Shown here one piece after another: positions 31,074 through 37,911 of a DNA stretch of 39,855 nt. Where the stretch lies: contig NZ_LOED01000022.1 of the NCBI RefSeq assembly GCF_001562425.1, forward strand, positions 1-39,855. Reading direction: 5' to 3'. The stretch comes from Fervidicola ferrireducens. Lineage in GTDB: Bacteria; Bacillota; Thermosediminibacteria; Thermosediminibacterales; Thermosediminibacteraceae. The notes beneath the pieces are model-generated. The model was given only the letters and a program-made list of their open reading frames with translations. It did no database searches and had not been told where the DNA came from. Position 1 is the stretch's first letter; each line of letters starts with the position of its first letter. The position numbers were made by a program, and so were the translations under genes.

Positions 31074-31509
31074 ACTGATGAAAACGGAAGATTTGGACCA
31101 GGTGATGGAAGTAGAAAAGTTGAGCTTTACCAATCCTTGGTCCAAAAATTCTTTTTTCCTTGAGCTTACGACTAACGAGTTGGCCACGTACATAGTGGCC
31201 AAGGTCGACGGCAAGGTGGTTGGCTATGCCGGCATGTGGCTCATTGTTGGGGAAGCTCACGTGACCAATGTGGCGGTCCACCCCGAATTCAGGAAAAAAG
31301 GTATAGGGGAGCTTCTTATGCGCTCCCTCATGACCTTAGCTAAGGAAAGCGGAGCTAAAATGATGACTCTCGAAGTGCGAAAGAGCAACTACATTGCCCA
31401 GAACCTTTATACGAAATTGGGATTTGAGCCCATAGGGATAAGGCGAGGATATTATACCGACAACAGGGAAGATGCTGTCATAATGTGGACAAATTTGAAT
31501 GAAAAGTAA
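31039..31509 (+). CDS. rimI: RimI-type ribosomal protein N-acetyltransferase
   Basis: GNAT-fold acetyltransferase; RimI acetylates the N-terminal alanine of S18. The 156-aa protein shows SFTNPWSKNSF, VTNVAVHPEFRKKGIGELLM (acetyl-CoA P-loop), LEVRKSNYIAQNLYTKLGF and RRGYYTDNREDAVIM, as in RimI. ATG 31039 has a GGAGGAAAGGT site; the in-frame ATG at 31012 has none. The gene order tsaE-tsaB-rimI is widely conserved. Confidence 0.93.
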   Translation: MEKASPGKVTIELMKTEDLDQVMEVEKLSFTNPWSKNSFFLELTTNELATYIVAKVDGKVVGYAGMWLIVGEAHVTNVAVHPEFRKKGIGELLMRSLMTLAKESGAKMMTLEVRKSNYIAQNLYTKLGFEPIGIRRGYYTDNREDAVIMWTNLNEK

Positions 31510-31512
31510 GTA

Positions 31513-31607
31513 TTATCCACATATCCACAAAGTTATCCACAGAAAAAACTTAAAAACCATCCTTTGTACGTCACTTATCCACAATTTCCCCAATTTCATT
31601 TTCCACA
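31513..31607 (+). promoter_or_regulatory. Cluster of five DnaA boxes between rimI and tsaD
   Basis: Three perfect TTATCCACA boxes at 31513-31521, 31533-31541 and 31575-31583, plus near-matches ATATCCACA (31521-31529) and TTTTCCACA (31599-31607, which fits TTWTnCACA). All five point the same way. The 102-bp spacer between convergent genes has no promoter to regulate, so a DnaA-titrating or replication-timing site is the simplest reading. Confidence 0.75.
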
Positions 31608-31611
31608 AGTA

Positions 31612-32625
31612 TTAAAAAAGTTTCAGGTTTGCATAAGCTTCGAGGCTGAAGTCCGACAAAAATCCCTGCCTGTACCTGTAGTAGCCCGCGCATGCTATCA
31701 TGGCGGCGTTGTCGGTGCAAAGCTTTACCGGTGGGAAGCGGACTTCAAAACTATCTCCCGCCCTTTTTTGAAATTCTTCCCTGAGGCGGCTGTTTGCAGC
31801 GACGCCTCCCGCTAGAGCTATAACCCGGCAATTGGTTTTCTTCGCCGCTTCGATTGTGTTTTCTACAAGAGCAGTGACCACAGCTTTCTGAAAACTGGCC
31901 GCCACGTCCTCTACTTTCACGGGAGTTCCTTTTTGCCTGCAGTGGTTGAGAAAATTAAGCACGGCGGATTTGAGGCCGCTGAAGCTGAAGTCCAGGTCAC
32001 TCCCCTTTATCTGGGCGACCGGAAAAGAGATAGCATTTTCGTCGCCCATTCGCGCGATTTTGTCGATGGCCGGGCCTCCTGGATAACCCAGGTTCAAGGC
32101 CCTTGCTATTTTGTCGAAAGCCTCACCGGCGGCGTCGTCCAGTGTCCTGCCCAGCACGGTGTATTTTCCATGGTCCTCCATGTGTATAAGATGGGTGTGT
32201 CCTCCAGAAACCACGAGGCAAATAAAGGGAGGCTCAAAATCGTTTTCAAGGAAATTAGCGTATATGTGCCCCTCTATGTGGTTTACGCCGATGAGGGGCT
32301 TTTTTGTTGCATAGGCGACGGCTTTTGCGTAGGAGACGCCGACAAGCAGGGCGCCTATTAGTCCGGGGCCGTGGGTGACGGCCACCAGGTCTATTTCATT
32401 AAAATCGACGTTGGCTTCTTGAAAGGCCTTTTCCACAACGGCGCATATAGATTCCAGGTGTTTTCGCGATGCGATTTCGGGCACTACTCCACCGAATTTT
32501 TCGTGCCATTCGGTCTGGGAAAGTATAACGTTCGAAAGTATTTTTCTGCCGCCCGCGACTACTGCGGCCGACGTTTCGTCGCAGGAAGTCTCTATGCCGA
32601 GTGTAATTAATTCTCCGTTTTTCAT
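31612..32625 (-). CDS. tsaD: TsaD, catalytic subunit of tRNA t6A synthesis
   Basis: Transfers the threonylcarbamoyl group onto A37 of tRNA. The 337-aa protein starts [20 protein letters not shown], has the metal ligands H116 and H120 in [41 protein letters not shown], and the third-ligand region [16 protein letters not shown] 32625 has an AAAGGAGA site. It faces tsaE-tsaB-rimI, unlike the many genomes where tsaD follows them. Confidence 0.96.
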   Translation of the reverse strand: MKNGELITLGIETSCDETSAAVVAGGRKILSNVILSQTEWHEKFGGVVPEIASRKHLESICAVVEKAFQEANVDFNEIDLVAVTHGPGLIGALLVGVSYAKAVAYATKKPLIGVNHIEGHIYANFLENDFEPPFICLVVSGGHTHLIHMEDHGKYTVLGRTLDDAAGEAFDKIARALNLGYPGGPAIDKIARMGDENAISFPVAQIKGSDLDFSFSGLKSAVLNFLNHCRQKGTPVKVEDVAASFQKAVVTALVENTIEAAKKTNCRVIALAGGVAANSRLREEFQKRAGDSFEVRFPPVKLCTDNAAMIACAGYYRYRQGFLSDFSLEAYANLKLF

Positions 32626-32771
32626 AGCAAGTCTCCTTTCTAAAAAGTAATCTTAGCATAACGGCGCGCATTATGCAATTTGTTAAATAGTGAACTAATA
32701 ATGTAAATTTAAAAATGTGTATTTAATTCGAAGGATTTTTTAAATGAGTACAGAATATTTATAAATATAAC

Positions 32772-32781
32772 TGGATGACCA
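32772..32781. promoter_or_regulatory. Candidate operator for the GntR/FCD regulator
   Basis: TGG-ATGA-CCA is a small dyad 28 nt before the regulator's ATG. FadR-type proteins bind TGGTnnnACCA-like sites, so this is a weak autoregulation candidate. The 183-bp gap 32626-32808 is AT-rich and otherwise holds nothing clear. Confidence 0.25.
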
Positions 32782-32808
32782 AGTAAGCTAAATAGTCAGG
32801 AGGATAGC

Positions 32809-33519
32809 ATGAATTTCCAAAGAGTGAAAAACGTGAGGCTGTACGAAACGATAATCCAGCAAGTCATGGGCATGATTGACAAGGGGGAATTGAAGCCCGG
32901 CGACAAATTCCCGTCCGAAAGGCAGCTCATCGAACAGCTCGGGGTGAGCAGGTCGATTTTAAGGGAAGCTTTCAGGGTGCTGGAGTCAAGAGGCATCGTG
33001 GAAAGCCGCCCCGGCGGGGGAAGATATCTCAGGAAAATATCCGGCTCTTCGCTCATGAACTTTACCTCGATGGACCTGGAAAGAGATGCGCTTCTCGATG
33101 TCATCGAAGCCAGGGAAATTATCGAAATAAGGGTGGTAAGCCTTGCCGCGAGACGTGCGACCGAGGAGGATATCGAAAAATTGGTGGATCTGGACAGAGA
33201 ATTCCACGGAACCGGCACAAGTTTGCAGGAATACCGCGAAAAAGACAGGGACATGGCCTTTCATCTGGCACTGGCCGAAGCATCGCATAATTTCGTTCTA
33301 AAGGAGGTGGTGGCCTACCTTTTGACGGTGAGCAAGGACCTGCGGGAGAAGACTATACTGGATTTTGACGACTGGTTGGAGCTCTGCAGGCAGCATAGCG
33401 ACATAGTTAAAGCCATCTCTGAACGCAACGAGGATGAAGCCGTTGAAAAGATGAAAGTACACCTTAGGGAATTGAGGCGTTACATATTAAAAGAAAAACA
33501 TTTTAAAAATGAGGGGTGA
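32809..33519 (+). CDS. GntR-family regulator with FCD effector domain
   Basis: 236 aa. N-terminal winged helix (residues 10-75; GDKFPSERQLIEQLGVSRSILREAFRVLESRGIVESRPGGGRY) and a C-terminal all-helical FCD domain (about 95-225) that binds carboxylate ligands, often with a metal held by Asp and His residues (EFHGTG, FHLALAEASHN, LCRQHSDIVKAI). It is immediately upstream of, and in line with, the five-gene dehydrogenase operon (6-nt gap), so its ligand is probably that enzyme's substrate or product. ATG 32809 has a CAGGAGGA site. Confidence 0.92.
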   Translation: MNFQRVKNVRLYETIIQQVMGMIDKGELKPGDKFPSERQLIEQLGVSRSILREAFRVLESRGIVESRPGGGRYLRKISGSSLMNFTSMDLERDALLDVIEAREIIEIRVVSLAARRATEEDIEKLVDLDREFHGTGTSLQEYREKDRDMAFHLALAEASHNFVLKEVVAYLLTVSKDLREKTILDFDDWLELCRQHSDIVKAISERNEDEAVEKMKVHLRELRRYILKEKHFKNEG

Positions 33520-33525
33520 AAGGAT

Positions 33526-33831
33526 ATGCGAATCGAAGAACACCCTATTCTGACCTTCAAGCGGGGAAGGGAAGTGGAATTCACCTTTAACGGCAAAAAG
33601 ATGAAGGGGTACGAAGGAGAGCCCATCGCGGCGGCGTTGCACGCCAACGGTGTGAAGGTTTTAAGTTACAGCAAAAAACTAAAAAGACCCAGGGGATTTT
33701 ACTGCGCCATAGGAAACTGCTCATCCTGCCTCATGACCGTGAACGGCGAGCCGAACGTGAGGGTATGCACTGAGAAGCTCCGCGAGGGCATGGTAATAGA
33801 AACACAGGAAGGCAGGGGTGAGCTCAATTGA
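33526..33831 (+). CDS. [2Fe-2S] ferredoxin-like subunit of an FAD dehydrogenase (HcnA-like)
   Basis: 101-aa plant-type [2Fe-2S] protein with ligands C60, C65, C68 and C81 in the CAIGNCSSC...VRVC pattern. Such small subunits pair with HcnB/HcnC, opine or hydroxyproline dehydrogenases. It carries electrons from the flavin subunits. A GGGGTGAAAGG site precedes ATG 33526. Its stop overlaps the TTG start of the next gene by 4 nt. Confidence 0.88.
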   Translation: MRIEEHPILTFKRGREVEFTFNGKKMKGYEGEPIAAALHANGVKVLSYSKKLKRPRGFYCAIGNCSSCLMTVNGEPNVRVCTEKLREGMVIETQEGRGELN

Positions 33832-34919
33832 AGCACACGGAGATAGCGGTTATAGGTGGAGGACCGGCGGGACTCATGGCGGCGCTGGCGGCTGCGGAAA
33901 TGGGCGCAAGCGTCACGCTGATAGACAGAAATTCGAGACTAGGAGGGCAGCTTGTAAAGCAGACACACAAGTTTTTCGGCTCGGAAAGACAGTACGCTTC
34001 GGTGCGGGGAATAGATATTGCGAAGATTTTGTCGGATAAGATCGAAGAAAACCCGAAAATAGAAGTAATGCTGGATTCGACGGTCGTTGCCTATTATCCC
34101 GATGACGGCGTGCTAGGCATAGAGGTGGAAGAGAAAAAATGGGTGAAGATGAAGGCGGAAAGAATAGTTGTCGCAACGGGCGCCTCGGAAAAGTTTTTGC
34201 TTTTTGAAAACAACGACCTTCCCGGAATTTACGGAGCCGGGGCCGTGCAGACCTTGATGAACGAACACGGGGTGCTGCCGGGCAAAAACGTGCTAATGGT
34301 CGGAGCCGGCAACATAGGCCTCATCGTGAGCTACCAGCTGATGCAGGCGGGTGTCAACGTAAAGGCAATAATCGATGCCGCGCCCACCATAGGGGGTTAC
34401 TGGGTGCACGCTTCAAAAGTGGCGAGGCTCGGAATACCCATCCTCACCTCTCATACCGTGAAGGCTGCCTATCCAAACAAAATGACCGGAGCCTTGGAAA
34501 GAGCCGTTATATGGAAACTGGACGAAAAATGGCAGCCCGTGCCGGGGACGGAAAAAGTGTTTAACGTGGATGTGATGTGCATAGCGGTAGGGCTGTCGCC
34601 GCTGGCAGAACTTTTGTGGCAGGCCGGATGCAGGATGAAGTACGTGCCGGAACTCGGCGGGCACGTGCCCGTGAGGAACGAGAACATGGAGACCACGGTC
34701 CCCGGAATTTACGTGGCTGGCGATGTGGCGGGAGTGGAAGAGGCTTCGAGCGCCATGATGGAGGGAAGGCTGGCGGGCCTTTCTGCGGCTCAAAGCCTCG
34801 GATATGACGATGGAAGCTGCGAGGATAAGAAGGCTGAAGTCAAAAGAGAACTTGAAAATCTGCGTTCCGGGCCGGTCGGGGAAAAAATCCGCAAAGGCCT
34901 TTCCAAATTAGCCTCATGA
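33828..34919 (+). CDS. NAD(P)/FAD-binding dehydrogenase alpha subunit (HcnB/PDH-alpha-like)
   Basis: 363 aa. FAD-binding IAVIGGGPAGLMAALAAAEMG at the N-terminus, GAGNIGLIVSYQLMQAG as the second dinucleotide motif at about residue 162-178, and GIYVAGDVAGVEEASSAMMEGRLAGL near the C-terminus. This matches the alpha subunits of octopine/nopaline, cyanide-forming glycine and archaeal L-proline dehydrogenases. It starts at TTG 33828, coupled to the preceding gene. The second motif may bind ATP or NAD instead of transferring hydride. Confidence 0.88.
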   Translation: MKHTEIAVIGGGPAGLMAALAAAEMGASVTLIDRNSRLGGQLVKQTHKFFGSERQYASVRGIDIAKILSDKIEENPKIEVMLDSTVVAYYPDDGVLGIEVEEKKWVKMKAERIVVATGASEKFLLFENNDLPGIYGAGAVQTLMNEHGVLPGKNVLMVGAGNIGLIVSYQLMQAGVNVKAIIDAAPTIGGYWVHASKVARLGIPILTSHTVKAAYPNKMTGALERAVIWKLDEKWQPVPGTEKVFNVDVMCIAVGLSPLAELLWQAGCRMKYVPELGGHVPVRNENMETTVPGIYVAGDVAGVEEASSAMMEGRLAGLSAAQSLGYDDGSCEDKKAEVKRELENLRSGPVGEKIRKGLSKLAS

Positions 34920-34934
34920 GGAGTGTGAATTAGT

Positions 34935-35432
34935 ATGCTCGCTACGAACGGAATACCGACGGCGGAGGAACTAGCTCCCAGGATTCCTCCGGCCGAAAGG
35001 CTCAAAAAAGGGCCGGTGGCGGTTATCGAATGTTTTCAGAAAATCCCTTGCAATCCGTGCTACACCGCCTGCAGGGTCGGAGCAATAGAAAAGTTTGAAG
35101 ATATAAACGACCTTCCCAAAATCGATTTTGAAAAATGCACCGGGTGCGGCCTTTGTATAAGCAAGTGTCCGGGACTTGCCATATTTGTAGTCGATGAGAC
35201 TTATTCGGAAAGTGAAGCCACGGTGTCTATGCCCTTTGAGTTTCTCCCGCTTCCGGAAGAAGGCCAGGAGGTGGATTTGCTGGACAGAAGCGGTGCGGTT
35301 GTGGGCAGGGGCAAGGTCGTTAAGGTGCGGAAGGGGAAGTACGAAGACAGGACCCCAATCGTTACCGTAACGGTTCCGAAACACCTTTCCATGGTGGTAA
35401 GGAATATAAGGGTCGGGGGAGGTAAAAAATGA
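34935..35432 (+). CDS. 4Fe-4S ferredoxin-like electron-transfer subunit
   Basis: 165 aa. Two Cys clusters: C33, C39, C42 and C46 (CFQKIPCNPCYTAC) and C68, C71, C74 and C78 (CTGCGLCISKCPG), enough for two [4Fe-4S] centres. The C-terminal half is a beta-rich domain of unknown role (VDLLDRSGAVVGRGKVVKVRKG). Proteins of this type occur in proline-dehydrogenase-like complexes of anaerobes and would pass electrons on to an acceptor. ATG 34935; stop overlaps the next start by 4 nt. Confidence 0.85.
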   Translation: MLATNGIPTAEELAPRIPPAERLKKGPVAVIECFQKIPCNPCYTACRVGAIEKFEDINDLPKIDFEKCTGCGLCISKCPGLAIFVVDETYSESEATVSMPFEFLPLPEEGQEVDLLDRSGAVVGRGKVVKVRKGKYEDRTPIVTVTVPKHLSMVVRNIRVGGGKK

Positions 35433-35713
35433 AAAGCAAGACGATTATCTGCCGTTGCGAGGATGTGACGCTGGAGGAAATCGAGGCCCTTATAGAAAAG
35501 GGATATACGTCGATGGAAGAGATAAAAAGGATAACCCGCTGCGGTATGGGCCAGTGCCAGGGCCGGACCTGCAGAACATTGCTTTTGGCGGAACTTGCAA
35601 AGGCCACGAATAAAAATCCCGCCGAAATCGAGGTTACAACATTCCGGCCTCCTGCCAAAAACATAAAGATGTCGGTGATACTGGAGGGAAGCGAAAATGA
35701 AAAAAACGGCTGA
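35429..35713 (+). CDS. BFD-like [2Fe-2S] protein
   Basis: 94 aa with the bacterioferritin-associated-ferredoxin fold: CRCEDVT at residues 8-14 and RCGMGQCQGRTC at 37-48. In related dehydrogenases this is either a small subunit or fused to the alpha subunit. A GGGGGAGG site lies at the end of the preceding gene. It overlaps the following gene by 17 nt. Confidence 0.88.
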   Translation: MKSKTIICRCEDVTLEEIEALIEKGYTSMEEIKRITRCGMGQCQGRTCRTLLLAELAKATNKNPAEIEVTTFRPPAKNIKMSVILEGSENEKNG

Positions 35714-36842
35714 AATTGTAATTATAGGCGGGGGGATATCAGGCCTTGCCACGGCTTATAACCTCGCGGCCATGGGCATGAAGGACGTGGTGGTGCTCGA
35801 AAAAGGTTATCTGATGAGCGGTTCTACCGGACGATGCGGTGCTGGCGTCAGGCAACAGTGGGGAACGGAGATGAACTGCCTTCTTGCTAAGGCTTCCTGC
35901 GAGATTTTCGAAAACTTAAACGAAATTCTGGACTACGAGGGAGATATCGAATTCAAACAGGGCGGATACCTGCTGATGGCCGTTACCGAAAAAGAGGTGG
36001 AGCAGTTCAAGAAAAACGTTGCCCTTCAAAACAGCCTGGGCATAAATTCGGTGCTTCTCACCCCTGAAGAGGCAAAGGAGATAGTGCCGGACCTCAATAT
36101 AGAAGGCATTTTAGCGTGTGCTTTCCACCAAAAGGATGGTCACGCGAATCCCTTCCACACGATGATAGCTTATGCGGAAGCGGCGAAAAGGCTCGGTGTA
36201 GAGATTTACACCTATACTGAAGCGACCGGGATAATTGTCGAAAACGGAAGGATTAAAGGCGTGAATACCAATAAAGGAGATATATACACGGATAAGGTGC
36301 TCATCGCCGCCGGCGCCTGGTCAAAGAAAGTGGGCGCTATGGCGGGCGTAGACATACCTGTGAGGCCAGAACGCCACCAGATCCTCGTTACAGAGCCCGT
36401 GAACCACCGCCTGGGCCCCATGATAATGTCCTTTGCCGGCAACATATACTGCCAGCAAGAGCCGGGCGGGGAATTCATAATGGGGCACGGCCCCGCGGAA
36501 CACGAAACCTACAGCGTAACGTCATCGTGGGACTTTGTGGAAGAGATGTGCAGGAAAGCAGTAAGATTCCTGCCGTACCTGAAAAATGTGAGAATCGTGC
36601 GGCAGTGGTCAGGCCTCTATGAAATATCTCCCGATGCTCAGCCCATTCTGGGCAGAGTAGAGCAGGTGGAAGGGCTTTACGTAGCCACCGGTTTTTCCGG
36701 CCACGGTTTCATGTTCGGTCCCATCACCGGTGTGCTGATGGCGGAGTGCATACTGGGGCTTCCCACCAGGATACCCATCGATAAACTAAACCTCGGGAGG
36801 TTTGAAAGGGGCGAGCTCATATTCGAACCTTCGGTCGTATGA
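35697..36842 (+). CDS. FAD-dependent amino-acid/imino-acid dehydrogenase catalytic subunit (DAO family)
   Basis: 381 aa. FAD-binding IVIIGGGISGLATAYNLAAMG, GSTGRCGAGVRQQWGTE (covalent-flavin or active-site loop region in sarcosine oxidase-beta-like proteins), HANPFHTMIAYAEAAKRLG, RQWSGLYEISPDAQPILG, and VATGFSGHGFMFGPITG. This is the pattern of sarcosine oxidase beta, HcnC and PDH-beta, which oxidise secondary amines or glycine. It is the likely catalytic subunit of the five-gene complex. Candidate substrates: proline, hydroxyproline, sarcosine or an opine; the sequence does not decide. Confidence 0.9.
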   Translation: MKKTAEIVIIGGGISGLATAYNLAAMGMKDVVVLEKGYLMSGSTGRCGAGVRQQWGTEMNCLLAKASCEIFENLNEILDYEGDIEFKQGGYLLMAVTEKEVEQFKKNVALQNSLGINSVLLTPEEAKEIVPDLNIEGILACAFHQKDGHANPFHTMIAYAEAAKRLGVEIYTYTEATGIIVENGRIKGVNTNKGDIYTDKVLIAAGAWSKKVGAMAGVDIPVRPERHQILVTEPVNHRLGPMIMSFAGNIYCQQEPGGEFIMGHGPAEHETYSVTSSWDFVEEMCRKAVRFLPYLKNVRIVRQWSGLYEISPDAQPILGRVEQVEGLYVATGFSGHGFMFGPITGVLMAECILGLPTRIPIDKLNLGRFERGELIFEPSVV

Positions 36843-36866
36843 GGGGCTATACAGCCCTTTTTTTTA
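36842..36866 (+). terminator. Rho-independent terminator of the dehydrogenase operon
   Basis: AGGGGCT and AGCCCT form a compact hairpin ending at 36858, followed by TTTTTTTTATAATTTTT. Confidence 0.88.
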
Positions 36867-36931
36867 TAATTTTTTTTGAAAAAGACAAAATAAAAAAATG
36901 GAGATAAATAAAAATTTTATGGTGGGGCCTT

Positions 36932-37435
36932 ATGAACTTCGCTATAATAGAACTATACGATATAGTGCTAGAATACGGGTGGATTGCGATTTTTGCTGTT
37001 TTCGCCCTGGAAGGAACGGGAATGCCGCTGCCCGTACAGGTGGTATTCATAGCTGCGGCCTTTCTCATAAAGACCGGAAGAATTTCTTTCTGGAAAACGG
37101 TAATAATCATGGCTCTAGGGAACCTTTTTGGGAACGTGCTCGCGTATTATGCGGGCCGCACCAAAGGGAAATCCTTTTTCGACAGGTACGGGGGGAAAAT
37201 AAAGCTCTGGCGAGAAGGCTTTGAAAAGGTAAAAGAGTGGTACATCCGCTACGGAGGTCCTTTCATAATCGTGAGCCGGCTTATCGGCATTCCGCGCACT
37301 CCGGCTATATGGGCCTCGGGCATCATCGGAATAGATTTTAAAGTTTATGTGATATACAGTTTTCTCGCGGATTTTTTGTGGGCATGTTTTTATACCTTTT
37401 TAATGTATAAGGGGCTTGCTTCGTTCCCCATATAA
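36932..37435 (+). CDS. DedA/SNARE-associated family membrane protein
   Basis: 167 aa with four or five hydrophobic spans and the DedA signatures EGTGMPLPVQVVFIAAAFL, GNLFGNVLAYYAGRTKG, and ISRLIGIPRTPAIWASGI (R-x-x-G-x-x-R type motif). DedA proteins are thought to flip lipid carriers such as undecaprenyl phosphate or phosphatidylethanolamine. It is short for the family (usually about 200 aa). ATG 36932 has a GGTGGGG site. There is no terminator before the structured non-coding segment that follows. Confidence 0.85.
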   Translation: MNFAIIELYDIVLEYGWIAIFAVFALEGTGMPLPVQVVFIAAAFLIKTGRISFWKTVIIMALGNLFGNVLAYYAGRTKGKSFFDRYGGKIKLWREGFEKVKEWYIRYGGPFIIVSRLIGIPRTPAIWASGIIGIDFKVYVIYSFLADFLWACFYTFLMYKGLASFPI

Positions 37436-37440
37436 TAAAG

Positions 37441-37850
37441 TAAGAGCTCGCAGCAACCTACGCTACGGCTATCAGGAATCTCTACATAGCCCGCTGCAAC
37501 CTTTCGGCTGCATGGGACCATTACAAAACCCCTGATAACCTTCGCTCGACCTCCATGAGTACCTGAGAAGCCTTAAGCAATCTCTCGACTGCTTAAAACC
37601 CCCAGCCAAACCTTTTAAAAAAGGTTGTGACCTGCGGAACCCATGAAGATCTTAGCTCGAATGTTATGCATCCTTCCTGACCTCAGGATGACCCAACGAG
37701 GCCACCCTGAAGCCTTACAAGACGCATAACATTCTGCCCGCCGGCCGGTGCCGAGCTTAACACCCGGCACCGACCTTTGGCCGACCGCCGCAGAACCCTT
37801 TTAAAGTCCTGCGGCGATCTTGGCTCGGCCGCTGCGAACCCTTACGATCT
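37441..37850. ncRNA. Large non-coding segment with many strong inverted repeats, class unknown
   Basis: The 476-bp gap 37436-37911 has no credible ORF but is dense in helices: GCAGC/GCTGC (37450-37497) around GGCTAT/ATAGCC (37467-37491); TATCAGG/CCTGATA (37470-37476 and 37531-37537, competing); TTAAGCA/TGCTTAA (37573-37596); AACCTTTT/AAAAGGTT (37609-37626); an 11-bp GAATGTTATGC/GCATAACATTC (37659-37669 and 37724-37734) enclosing ATCCT/AGGAT; CGGTGCCG/CGGCACCG (37746-37772); and CGCCGCAG/CTGCGGCG (37786-37816) inside GGCCGA/TCGGCC (37779-37830). The sub-motif GATCTT-R-GCTCG recurs at 37648 and 37816. It is GC-richer than usual for spacers here. A structured RNA on either strand, or a non-autonomous mobile element, would explain it. 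No known family was recognised. Confidence 0.45.
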
Positions 37851-37911
37851 TATTTTACCCCCGTTAACGTATTAATATTCGCGTTTAAAAAATTACGGGA
37901 GGTGGCTTGAT

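Noticed and set aside
31510-31611. Chromosomal origin at the DnaA-box cluster
   Set aside because: Only 102 bp, no AT-rich unwinding region beside the boxes and no dnaA/dnaN nearby.
37441-37850. OLE RNA, T-box or tRNA array as identity of the structured spacer
   Set aside because: OLE RNA has a different gene neighbourhood and longer size; there is no T-box TGGNACCGCG-type core and no cloverleaf with a TTCRA arm.
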